DNA of 11,872 nucleotides from Nitrospinota bacterium. Lineage in GTDB: Bacteria; Tectomicrobia; Entotheonellia; J063. Positions within the stretch are counted from its first letter, which is position 1. Every line of letters begins with the position of its first letter. The stretch spans positions 1 to 11,872 of the forward strand of contig RFHZ01000299.1 of the NCBI GenBank assembly GCA_003696125.1. Reading direction: 5' to 3'. Below the pieces are notes generated by a model. That model was not told the DNA's origin. It did not search any database and worked only from the letters and a program-made list of their open reading frames with translations. Made by a program: the position numbers and the translations under genes. Positions 1 to 6,695 of the stretch are shown here, one piece after another.

Positions 1-18
1 GTCCCTGGCCCTAAACTC

Positions 19-432
19 TTAGCGAGTATCATCCCCAGGAGGCCGGGTAGAGATGGTTACTTCAAGGGCACCCGCCTGTCTCGAGATATCCATCGCTCTG
101 ACGAAGAATCCCAACGGGACTCCTCTATCCGCGTTGATCACCACCACCTTCTCCGGGGAGTTGGCCAGACTCTGCTGCAGGCGCTCTGGTAAATCTTCCC
201 AGGACACCGGTTCCAGGTCGAGATAGAGTTCCCCCTCGCCGGTAAGTGAAATCACATGTTCCTCGACATCCTGTACCTCGGCTGTCTGCGCTTCGGGGAG
301 GGTCAACTCAATCCCCGTATGCATAAAGGTAGAGGTCAGGAGGAAAAAGATGAGCAGCAGGAACACGATATCTATGAGCGGGGCGATATTCAGCGTGTTC
401 TCAACCCTCTTTCTCCGGGTAAACTCTATCAT
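19..432 (-). CDS. exbD: ExbD/TolR-family proton-channel subunit
   Basis: Inner-membrane partner of ExbB. Together they use the proton gradient to energise TonB, which opens outer-membrane receptors. The 137-residue length is normal for ExbD. A short cytoplasmic basic N-terminus (TRRKR, residues 5-9) precedes one transmembrane helix at about residues 15-36. That helix carries the family's conserved aspartate (D21, in the motif APLIDIVF), the proposed proton carrier. The rest is the periplasmic domain ending near RPPG. The ATG at 432 has a good AAGGA site 7 nt upstream and lies inside the 3' end of exbB, so the two genes overlap by 32 nt and are probably translationally coupled. Position downstream of a TonB-dependent receptor favours ExbD over TolR. 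No tonB gene is visible, although one could follow to the left. Confidence 0.93.
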   Translation of the reverse strand: MIEFTRRKRVENTLNIAPLIDIVFLLLIFFLLTSTFMHTGIELTLPEAQTAEVQDVEEHVISLTGEGELYLDLEPVSWEDLPERLQQSLANSPEKVVVINADRGVPLGFFVRAMDISRQAGALEVTISTRPPGDDTR

Positions 433-1042
433 AGGCCTGTCCTTTTAAGGTCTGTAAGATCTCCATGCTCGCATTTTGCATCCGGAAGGCGTACTCATCG
501 ACCTTCCCTTCCAGATAGTGGTAGACGAGGAGCACCGGGATGGCCACACTCAAGCCGGCTGCCGTGGTGAGCAGGGCCTCCCAGATTCCGCTGGCCAGGA
601 TGCTCGGATTCACCTTTCCCCCCAGATGGGCGACTTTCATAAACGCCTTGACCATCCCCAGTACCGTCCCCAGCAATCCCATGAGCGGGGTTATGTTCCC
701 GATCACCCCCAGTCCACGCAAGTATTTAGAGAGGTCCTGCAGGTAGCGGGAACCCAGGAGGGAGATCGTCTTTTCCAGGTCCTCTGGGGGACGGTGCCGG
801 TTTCGGATCACCTCTTCCAGCAACCGGGCTACCATATCCTGGGAGTGCTGACACAGGGCCATGGCTTCCTCGAACTTGTTCGAGAGGATGCAATGCTTGA
901 TTTGCGCCACGAGCTCTTCGGAGTCGTTTTTGGTCCGGGCAAACCGCACCGCCCGTTCGACGATGATGGCCACCGCCAGCACCGAGCAGAGAGCAATGGG
1001 GATCATCATGATCCCCCCCTTAGCCAGAAATTCGATCATCAT
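401..1042 (-). CDS. exbB: ExbB/TolQ/MotA-family proton channel protein
   Basis: Inner-membrane proton-channel subunit that acts with ExbD to drive TonB-dependent transport. It has three predicted membrane segments: near the N-terminus (about residues 9-26), and two long helices near residues 105-128 and 155-178. The second helix contains the family hallmark GNITPLMGLLGTVLGM, and the third contains EALLTTAAGLSVAIP. A cytoplasmic stretch rich in charged residues separates segments one and two, as in ExbB/TolQ. The frame can be read from a GTG at 1048, but ATG at 1042 has AGGG about 5 nt upstream and is preferred, giving 213 residues. ATG at 1039 is also possible. It starts about 12 nt after the upstream gene's stop and overlaps exbD, so all three are cotranscribed. 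Association with the receptor upstream favours ExbB over TolQ. Confidence 0.92.
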   Translation of the reverse strand: MMIEFLAKGGIMMIPIALCSVLAVAIIVERAVRFARTKNDSEELVAQIKHCILSNKFEEAMALCQHSQDMVARLLEEVIRNRHRPPEDLEKTISLLGSRYLQDLSKYLRGLGVIGNITPLMGLLGTVLGMVKAFMKVAHLGGKVNPSILASGIWEALLTTAAGLSVAIPVLLVYHYLEGKVDEYAFRMQNASMEILQTLKGQAYDRVYPEKEG

Positions 1043-1054
1043 AGACACCCTGCG

Positions 1055-1654
1055 CTATCGGTACAGAAAGATATCATCGACCCATAAGGTCCCGCTTGTC
1101 CCCGGCTTATTACGCGTATACGGCTCGGTCAAAAGGAACCACAGTCCAAAGGCCGCATCATCAATGGTCGGATGTTTGGGGAGTTTGGACTTCTCATACG
1201 CTTCTGGAACAAAGAGTTTAAACGGTATCCGCACTTCTGTCCAGTCGGGACGGATTTTAATGCGAGGACTGTACCACACCTCCTGGGAATCGTAGATACT
1301 CAATACCACATGCTTAAGCCCTGTCCCCTTGAGATGGAGACCGATCCCCCTATACCCGGCGAACTTCGGCAGTTTATGGGTCCGACCAAAGCGCAGCTCA
1401 CCGGATTTCAGCTTGACCGTCACCCGACCCGCACGCTTTCCCCCTGCTTTCTCCTCGGTGTCGCAGGTAAAGAGACCGGAGGAGGTACTCCCCTCTATCT
1501 CCGGTACAAACCAGATCTCCAGGTTGGGGTCACAATCCTCAAAGTCGTCCAGGATCAGGATCCTGGAGGCAGCGCCTGCCCAGCTCATGCCTCCCAGCAG
1601 ATAGAGCCCCAGACCTACCAGCAGCATTATCCTGCTCCATCTTCCTGTCACCAT
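1055..1654 (-). CDS. Exported protein with CBM11/CIA30-like beta-sandwich domain
   Basis: Function unknown. The first 30 residues look like a Sec signal peptide: an Arg-containing start, a leucine/glycine hydrophobic core near residues 10-24, and a probable cleavage after an Ala-Gly-Ala stretch. The mature part of about 170 residues begins with ILDDFEDCDPN and continues with alternating beta-strand patterns (GRVTVKLKSGELRFG, GIGLHLKGTG, WTEVRIPF) and ends with GTLWVDDIFLYR. That layout resembles CBM11/CIA30-type galactose-binding-like jelly rolls, where the opening D-D-F-E and the closing 'DDI' strand are typical. This is pattern recognition and not a proven homology. The gene lies between a TonB-dependent receptor and exbB, with about 50 nt and 12 nt gaps, so it is probably part of the same transport operon. 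It may bind a ligand or the receptor in the periplasm. An internal ATG at 1627 is an alternative start but would shorten the signal peptide's basic end. Confidence 0.7.
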   Translation of the reverse strand: MVTGRWSRIMLLVGLGLYLLGGMSWAGAASRILILDDFEDCDPNLEIWFVPEIEGSTSSGLFTCDTEEKAGGKRAGRVTVKLKSGELRFGRTHKLPKFAGYRGIGLHLKGTGLKHVVLSIYDSQEVWYSPRIKIRPDWTEVRIPFKLFVPEAYEKSKLPKHPTIDDAAFGLWFLLTEPYTRNKPGTSGTLWVDDIFLYR

Positions 1655-1702
1655 CCCTTCCTTACTCCCCTTGTTCCATTCCTTCCCGCTCTATCCCTGG
1701 GA

Positions 1703-3832
1703 CTAGAGGCCTCCAGACCAGGTATGGCTCAGGGAAAGCCCCCCGTACACGTTGAAATCGGGTCCCGGCTCAAAGAAGCGTCCTCCAAAGGCGTTAAGCC
1801 GGACGTTGGCGTTATACTGGTCATCAAAGAGATTGTTTAAACCGAGGAAAGGGGAAACCTCCCAGTTTCCAAACTGTCCGACATAGCCCAGACGGAGATT
1901 GGCAATCGTGTAGGCGTCGTTCTGTACCGTGTTCGCGTTATCGGCAAAAAATTTGTCCACGAACAGAATATCCCAGATGCCGTACAACCCGGAAGGGTGA
2001 AAGTAGGCGATCTCTCCATGGAGCTGGTGTTTGGGGATGCCCGGAATCTCGTTATCGTCGAACACCCCATCCTCGGTCCGAAACTCCTCGAAGAAGAAGT
2101 CAGAAAAGGTATAGGCCACAGAAGCGGTAAGGCCTTTCCACAACTCCGCCTTCAATCCCAACTCCACCCCATTCCGGGTAGATTTGCCGGCGTTACGGAA
2201 GAAGGTGCGTCCAGGGTTATCGGGGAGCTCAAAGGGGATGAGCTCATCTTCGACCCGTACCGTAAACAGGGCCAGCTCGTAGCTCCACCTTCCCCGCCAG
2301 TTTCCCTTCACCCCGATCTCATAGTTCGTTGCCTTCTGTGGTTCCAGGTCGGGATTGAATCCTCCGCGTCCAGAGGGATTGGCAAATTCCGTGGTTGTCG
2401 GGGTCTCAAAAGAGGTGGAGACATTCCCGTAGATGTGCAGGGCGGGGGAAAAGGTGTAGAGTAACCCGATCATGGGGCTGAATTTATCCAGCGTTCGTGC
2501 TCCCGAATCATCTCCATCGCTCAGGAAGAAATCCTCCACACTGAACCGTACCCGATCGTAGCGCACTCCCACGGTCAACTCCAGGTTTTTGAGGAGGCGA
2601 AACTCGTCCTGGATGAACGGCCCGATGCTGCTCACCTCCTCTTCCTGGTTGAATACCAGATCACCGAGCTGTCCGTTGTTGTTATCGAAGCGCCGGCGGT
2701 CATCGTTCTGCAACTCCAGATCGATACCGAGGGTCAGCCGGTTGCGTCGCCCCCAGATCTGGGTGGTATAGATATACTTCATCCCCCCTCCGACCACGAA
2801 GCGGTCGAAATCGACGCTCCCTCCTCCCTGGAAGGGGAGTTTATTGGCAAAATCACGAAATACATAGTAGGCATTGGCGCTCAGTTCATGACTCTGGCCG
2901 AACCGCTTCTGGTAGACCAGCCCGAAACGTCCCTGCGTGATATCCTCACCAGCATCAAATTGCACATTGCGATCTCTGGCCTGCCGGGGGTCTGCCTCGG
3001 CCTGCTCGCGTGTCAGGGCACCCGGGTCATCGGCAATCGGCGCATGGGCGAAGTTAATCAAGGCGGTGACCGTGGAAGTCTCGTCGATGTCTAGCCGCAG
3101 TTTGCTATTGACCAGTACGTTCTCCGTTCCACTATGCTCGCGGAAGCCTTCCATATCCAGGCGGGAGAGGTTCACGAGGTAGTTCAGCGGTCCGTGTTGC
3201 CCGCCGGTCTTCAGTTGATACTTCTGAAAACGAAATTCTCCCCAAGAGAGCCGGGTCTCTACAAACGGTTCCTCCGGTCCCTCTTCGGTAATGATACTGA
3301 TCACCCCACCCGAGGCGTTCCCGTACAGGGAAGAGGTGGGGCCGCGGATCACCTCAATCCTCTCTGCAGAGCCGAGATCGATGTTATCGACCTGTGCCTG
3401 TCCATCGGGTAGGGTTTCGGGGATGCCATCGACGAGGATCTTGACCCCCCGGATACCGAAGGCGGCACGTGCCCCAAAGCCCCGGATGGCGATCCGCAAA
3501 TCCTGGGCAAAGTTAAAACGGTTCTGGAAAAAGAGGCCGGGGATCTTGACCAGAGACTCATCCAGTCCCAGCTGTTGCCGACCCAGTTGAATATCCTCTT
3601 TCTCCACGGCCCCAACCGCTGCAGGAACCTCCAGCAGGGGTTTGGCCACACGGGGTGCGGTAACGATGTTCGGCTGGAGTTTGATCGCTTCTTCCGCCTG
3701 CTCCTCTCCCGGTTGTGGGGGAGCCGACTCCTGCTCCTCTGCGGCTCCCACCTCTCTCGATCCGGGATAAAACCCCAGCGGGTTGATCACCACGAGAAAC
3801 CCTACCAGCAAGAGAAGTACTATCTTGCGCAT
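1703..3832 (-). CDS. TonB-dependent outer-membrane receptor (LutH-like by context)
   Basis: Outer-membrane gated beta-barrel that imports a scarce ligand using TonB/ExbB/ExbD energy. At 709 residues it has normal length. There is a signal peptide at about residues 1-31, then an acidic Pro/Glu-rich linker. A possible TonB box lies around NIVTAPR (near residue 55). The plug domain spans about residues 65-185 and contains IRGFGARAAFGIRG, DGIPETLPDGQ and the classic VIRGPTSSLYGNASGGVI. The C-terminal barrel includes a 'FETPTTTEFANP' block and NPDLEPQKATNYEIGVKG, typical of this superfamily. The last strand ends SHTW followed by four extra residues (SGGL), not at an aromatic. The start at 3832 has an excellent GGAGGAGG site. 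Substrate cannot be read from sequence. Siderophore, heme, cobalamin or copper uptake are alternatives, but the neighbouring PQQ-associated ABC genes make a lanthanide complex the leading inference. Confidence 0.93.
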   Translation of the reverse strand: MRKIVLLLLVGFLVVINPLGFYPGSREVGAAEEQESAPPQPGEEQAEEAIKLQPNIVTAPRVAKPLLEVPAAVGAVEKEDIQLGRQQLGLDESLVKIPGLFFQNRFNFAQDLRIAIRGFGARAAFGIRGVKILVDGIPETLPDGQAQVDNIDLGSAERIEVIRGPTSSLYGNASGGVISIITEEGPEEPFVETRLSWGEFRFQKYQLKTGGQHGPLNYLVNLSRLDMEGFREHSGTENVLVNSKLRLDIDETSTVTALINFAHAPIADDPGALTREQAEADPRQARDRNVQFDAGEDITQGRFGLVYQKRFGQSHELSANAYYVFRDFANKLPFQGGGSVDFDRFVVGGGMKYIYTTQIWGRRNRLTLGIDLELQNDDRRRFDNNNGQLGDLVFNQEEEVSSIGPFIQDEFRLLKNLELTVGVRYDRVRFSVEDFFLSDGDDSGARTLDKFSPMIGLLYTFSPALHIYGNVSTSFETPTTTEFANPSGRGGFNPDLEPQKATNYEIGVKGNWRGRWSYELALFTVRVEDELIPFELPDNPGRTFFRNAGKSTRNGVELGLKAELWKGLTASVAYTFSDFFFEEFRTEDGVFDDNEIPGIPKHQLHGEIAYFHPSGLYGIWDILFVDKFFADNANTVQNDAYTIANLRLGYVGQFGNWEVSPFLGLNNLFDDQYNANVRLNAFGGRFFEPGPDFNVYGGLSLSHTWSGGL

Positions 3833-3881
3833 CTCCTCCTCCTCCCTGGTCCATCGAGTTACTCATACCATGCCGTCCTGC

Positions 3882-5093
3882 TCAAAATTTACACCGACTC
3901 TCTGCCCGGTCATAGCCGAGTGTATCCAGCTTGGTTGTCGGATGCAGAAATCCCTCCTGCGGAGAGATGGAAACCCGGGCACGGGGGGTAGCCAGGATAA
4001 TCGATTGTCGGAGTTGATGATTCCAGGGGCGAAAGTCGAGGGAAGGACCCTTGTACCCATCAAAGGTCACCTCCGGATCGAGGAGATAGGCTCTGACCGC
4101 CTGCACCTCGGTCGATCTGGTCCGCACCATCGCTTCGGCAATCATCTTCATCGCCATCCAACTGGCCCAATCCGTATTCTCCATCTTCCGGCCGGTCAGC
4201 CGGATGAAACGTGCGTTGAGCTGGGTAGCCCCCCATTGGGCAAAGCCCCAGAACCAGACCACCGGTCGCAGTCCCTGCGTGCCTGCCACCGGTCGCGGGA
4301 GATAGGTATGATAGGGGAGGAGTTCTCCAAATTCCGCCTCTTCATCTGCCACCACCACCACATCGTACTCGGCTCGTGCCGTAAACAGGGGGAATTCTGC
4401 CTCGGCCGTCCGCCGGATATCCGCGCCTGACTTCCAGAGTCGTGTATCCACAATGCGGGCACCGAAGCGCTGGGCTGCCCGTTTCATCGCCTGGGCAAAC
4501 GCCTGATCTCGTTCACTGGGGCCGGTCACCAGGAGCCAGCGTTTCCAGTTCCGTTTCATCAGATACTGCACCAGGCCGTCGGCGAGCATGGCACGACTGG
4601 GGACGACATGAAAGACGTGGGGAGCACAGTCTTCCTGGCGCAGGTTATCATCGATCGCCGCCACATTGAACAGCAACACCTCCTGCTGTCGTGTTGCCTG
4701 GGCGATCTCTTGCAGCATGGAGCCGGGCACATCGAGGAGAAAAAAACGGATCTGTTCCTGGGTGTAGAGGTTCTGAAGATGGGTGAGTAATTCTGGAGTC
4801 GAACGGCCAAAGCGGGGTACCAGAGCGAACCTCATCTGAAAATAGCGTCCCAGCGTATTCGCCTCCTCTAAGGCCATCCGCGCCCCATCCACCGCCGAAT
4901 ACCTGCCCGTACCGAGTCCAAACTGTCGCAGATCAAGGCCCCCCTCTGGTCCCAAAAACCCGAGATCGACTCCTCCTTCCAGGCCGAGATAACCGACCAG
5001 GACTTCCCGGGGTTGGGCAGCAAAACCGACACCGAGCAGCAGTGCCGTCGCCAGGAGGGTGAAAAGGAGAGAGCAGCGGTACTTCATGGACAT
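3882..5093 (-). CDS. lutA: PQQ-dehydrogenase-associated ABC substrate-binding protein (LutA type)
   Basis: Periplasmic binding protein of the family described as 'ABC transporter, substrate binding protein, PQQ-dependent alcohol dehydrogenase system', related to branched-chain amino-acid binding proteins. A signal peptide occupies about the first 25 residues. Recognisable family features are the early YLGLEGG, NVAAIDDNLRQEDC, PSRAMLADGLVQYL, the mid-protein VVVADEEAEFGELLPY, AGTQGL, QWGATQLNARF, and the distinctive C-terminal SFDGYKG-like/FRPWNHQLRQ, SPQEGFLH and LDTLGYDR blocks. Two cysteines, one after LRQED and one in the final SRCKF, could form a disulfide. Longer in-frame reading to 5210 overlaps the permease and adds a non-signal Arg/Pro-rich leader. 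ATG at 5093 (403 residues) or 5087 follows a GAGGAG site and places the signal peptide at the N-terminus. Known relatives are LutA in Methylorubrum and Ped system proteins in Pseudomonas, both tied to rare-earth-dependent alcohol oxidation. The lanthanide role here is inferred. Confidence 0.88.
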   Translation of the reverse strand: MSMKYRCSLLFTLLATALLLGVGFAAQPREVLVGYLGLEGGVDLGFLGPEGGLDLRQFGLGTGRYSAVDGARMALEEANTLGRYFQMRFALVPRFGRSTPELLTHLQNLYTQEQIRFFLLDVPGSMLQEIAQATRQQEVLLFNVAAIDDNLRQEDCAPHVFHVVPSRAMLADGLVQYLMKRNWKRWLLVTGPSERDQAFAQAMKRAAQRFGARIVDTRLWKSGADIRRTAEAEFPLFTARAEYDVVVVADEEAEFGELLPYHTYLPRPVAGTQGLRPVVWFWGFAQWGATQLNARFIRLTGRKMENTDWASWMAMKMIAEAMVRTRSTEVQAVRAYLLDPEVTFDGYKGPSLDFRPWNHQLRQSIILATPRARVSISPQEGFLHPTTKLDTLGYDRAESRCKF

Positions 5094-5121
5094 AACACTC
5101 CTCTGTCGTCTAAGCAACCGT

Positions 5122-5925
5122 TCAGGTGGCAATGGCCCGCCGGGCCATCCCCTTTTGCGGATCGTATCCATGGATCGCCAGGAGGAGGAAGAGGACAAAG
5201 CTGGTGGCAACGACCAGCAGTCCGATCCAGTTCACCTGGCGATAGATGGCAAAGCGGAGGAGTTCCACCGCATGGGTAAAGGGATTCCCCAGGGCCAGGT
5301 AATAGACCACTTCACTCCCTTCCAGCACCCGCCAGAGCGGATAGAGGGCGGAAGAGAGGAAAAACATGGGGAAAATGACGAAATTCATCACCCCGGCAAA
5401 GTTTTCCATCTGTCGGACATGGGTGGAGAGGAACATACCGAGAGCACTCAGCATCAAGCCGACCAGGATCATGGCCGGCAGTACCGTAAACCAGCCGGTA
5501 ACGGGGATACGATAGCCGACCAGATGGCAGATGAGCAGGAAGACGTAAGCCTGGATGATCGACACGGTGGTGCCGGCCAGCAGTTTTCCCACCAGCAGGT
5601 ACCAGCGGGGCAGGGGTGCTGTCAGCAGGACCCGCATCACCCCCATCTCCCGGTCGTACACCATGGAGAGGGAGGATTGCATCCCGTTGAACAGGAGGAT
5701 CATGCCGATCAGGCCGGGCATGATATATACGGGATAGTAGATATAGGTCTGGTAAGGAGGGATGATGGAGACCCCCAGGATACTCCGAAAGCCGGTGGCA
5801 AAGACCAGTAACCAGACCAGAGGACGCACGATGGCCGAAAGGAGACGGGCTCGCTGTTGCAAAAAGCGGAACCACTCCCGTTTGAGGATACCGCTTAAAG
5901 CGCGTAGCGCGTGTTGGGTATTCAT
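5122..5925 (-). CDS. lutF: ABC-2 type permease, PQQ-alcohol-dehydrogenase system (LutF/PedC type)
   Basis: Inner-membrane subunit of the ABC complex with the adjacent ATPase. The 267-residue length fits the ABC-2 permease family. An amphipathic N-terminus (about 1-25, KREWFRFLQQRARL) leads into six membrane segments at roughly 28-46, 62-82, 112-135, 145-166, 175-198 and 238-256. The cytoplasmic loop MVYDREMGVMRVLLTAPLPRW is the conserved coupling region of ABC-2 permeases. Gene start (ATG at 5925) overlaps the ATPase stop by 4 nt (ATGA), so the two are translationally coupled. The fold is the one usually found in exporters, yet the operon includes a periplasmic binding protein just downstream. 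In studied relatives (LutF, PedC) the same combination occurs, so family assignment is firm while direction of transport is not visible in sequence. Confidence 0.9.
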   Translation of the reverse strand: MNTQHALRALSGILKREWFRFLQQRARLLSAIVRPLVWLLVFATGFRSILGVSIIPPYQTYIYYPVYIMPGLIGMILLFNGMQSSLSMVYDREMGVMRVLLTAPLPRWYLLVGKLLAGTTVSIIQAYVFLLICHLVGYRIPVTGWFTVLPAMILVGLMLSALGMFLSTHVRQMENFAGVMNFVIFPMFFLSSALYPLWRVLEGSEVVYYLALGNPFTHAVELLRFAIYRQVNWIGLLVVATSFVLFLLLAIHGYDPQKGMARRAIAT

Positions 5926-6677
5926 GCCTCCTCTCCTTCTGGTGTCAACCGGGCAAAGGCCTCATGCAGATCGGCCGCTCCGGTCTGCCTGATCATATCC
6001 TCCGGGGTCCCTTCACAAACGATACTCCCTTTGTGGAGCACCAGGACCCGATCCACCCCATTGACCTCCTCCAGCAGATGGGTGGCCCAGAGCACGGTCA
6101 CCCCCTCCTGTCGGCAGAGCTGGCGCACGTGGTCATGCAGGAGGCGACGAGAAGCGATGTCTAAACCGGCTGTCGGTTCATCCAGCAAGAGGAAGCGGGG
6201 ATGGTGGAGCAGGGCACGCATCAGCTCCACGCGCCGGCGATGCCCCCCGTTCAGCTTCCGCACCTGCTCCTTCAACCGATCCTGCATTCCCAGGCGTTTC
6301 GCCTCCTCCTGGATCCGTGCCTTTGCCATGCGGCGAGACATGCCTTGCAGGGCAGCGTGGAACATCAGGTTCTGAGTGACGGTTAAGTCGAGATCCAGGG
6401 TCTGCTGTTGAAAAACCACCCCCAGCGAGGCCAGGGCAGCTACCGGATTTCTGGTCGTGTCGTACCCATTCACCAGCACCCGGCCGGCATCAGGATTGAA
6501 CAAGGCGGTGATCAGATTGAAGAGGGTCGTCTTACCCGCCCCATTGGGACCGAGCAGCACCACGAACTCTCCGGGGAAGATGGAGAGGGAGATGTCTTTG
6601 AGCGCCACCCTCTGGCCATAGGTCTTGCGGAGTTTTTCCACGACTAAAATCGGCTCTGCATTGGCCGTGCCTGTCAT
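5922..6677 (-). CDS. lutE: ABC ATPase, PQQ-alcohol-dehydrogenase system (LutE type)
   Basis: Cytoplasmic nucleotide-binding subunit that powers the ABC-2 permease encoded immediately downstream. All core motifs are visible in the 251 residues: Walker A GPNGAGKTT at 43-51, Q-loop at Q90, Walker B FLLLDEP ending at E167, D-loop GLD at 171-173 and switch histidine H200 in ATHLLEEV. The signature is LNGGH (142-146) where LSGGQ is standard, followed by RRRVE. I recall this substitution as usual in the PQQ-associated ATPase family, but cannot check it here. A single ATPase gene implies a homodimer. ATG at 6677 has an AGAGGA site 7 nt upstream and lies 18 nt after the beta-propeller gene's stop. The protein resembles DrrA/CcmA-type exporter ATPases and not importer ATPases, matching its permease. 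Confidence 0.92.
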   Translation of the reverse strand: MTGTANAEPILVVEKLRKTYGQRVALKDISLSIFPGEFVVLLGPNGAGKTTLFNLITALFNPDAGRVLVNGYDTTRNPVAALASLGVVFQQQTLDLDLTVTQNLMFHAALQGMSRRMAKARIQEEAKRLGMQDRLKEQVRKLNGGHRRRVELMRALLHHPRFLLLDEPTAGLDIASRRLLHDHVRQLCRQEGVTVLWATHLLEEVNGVDRVLVLHKGSIVCEGTPEDMIRQTGAADLHEAFARLTPEGEEA

Positions 6678-6695
6678 AACCGTATCCTCTTCCTT

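Noticed and set aside
476-1087. 203-codon plus-strand open frame
   Set aside because: Antisense to exbB, which has clear family motifs. The shadow protein is His/Gln-rich and unlike any family I know.
1703-3832. Firm assignment as a ferric siderophore or cobalamin receptor
   Set aside because: Plug and barrel motifs are generic. No siderophore synthesis, FecCD-type permease or cobalamin genes are nearby, so a specific ligand cannot be assigned from sequence.
5059-5811. 250-codon plus-strand open frame
   Set aside because: It lies antisense to the start of the LutA-like gene and most of the permease. The translation is rich in His, Gln, Glu and Gly with no fold-like pattern, as expected for an antisense shadow.
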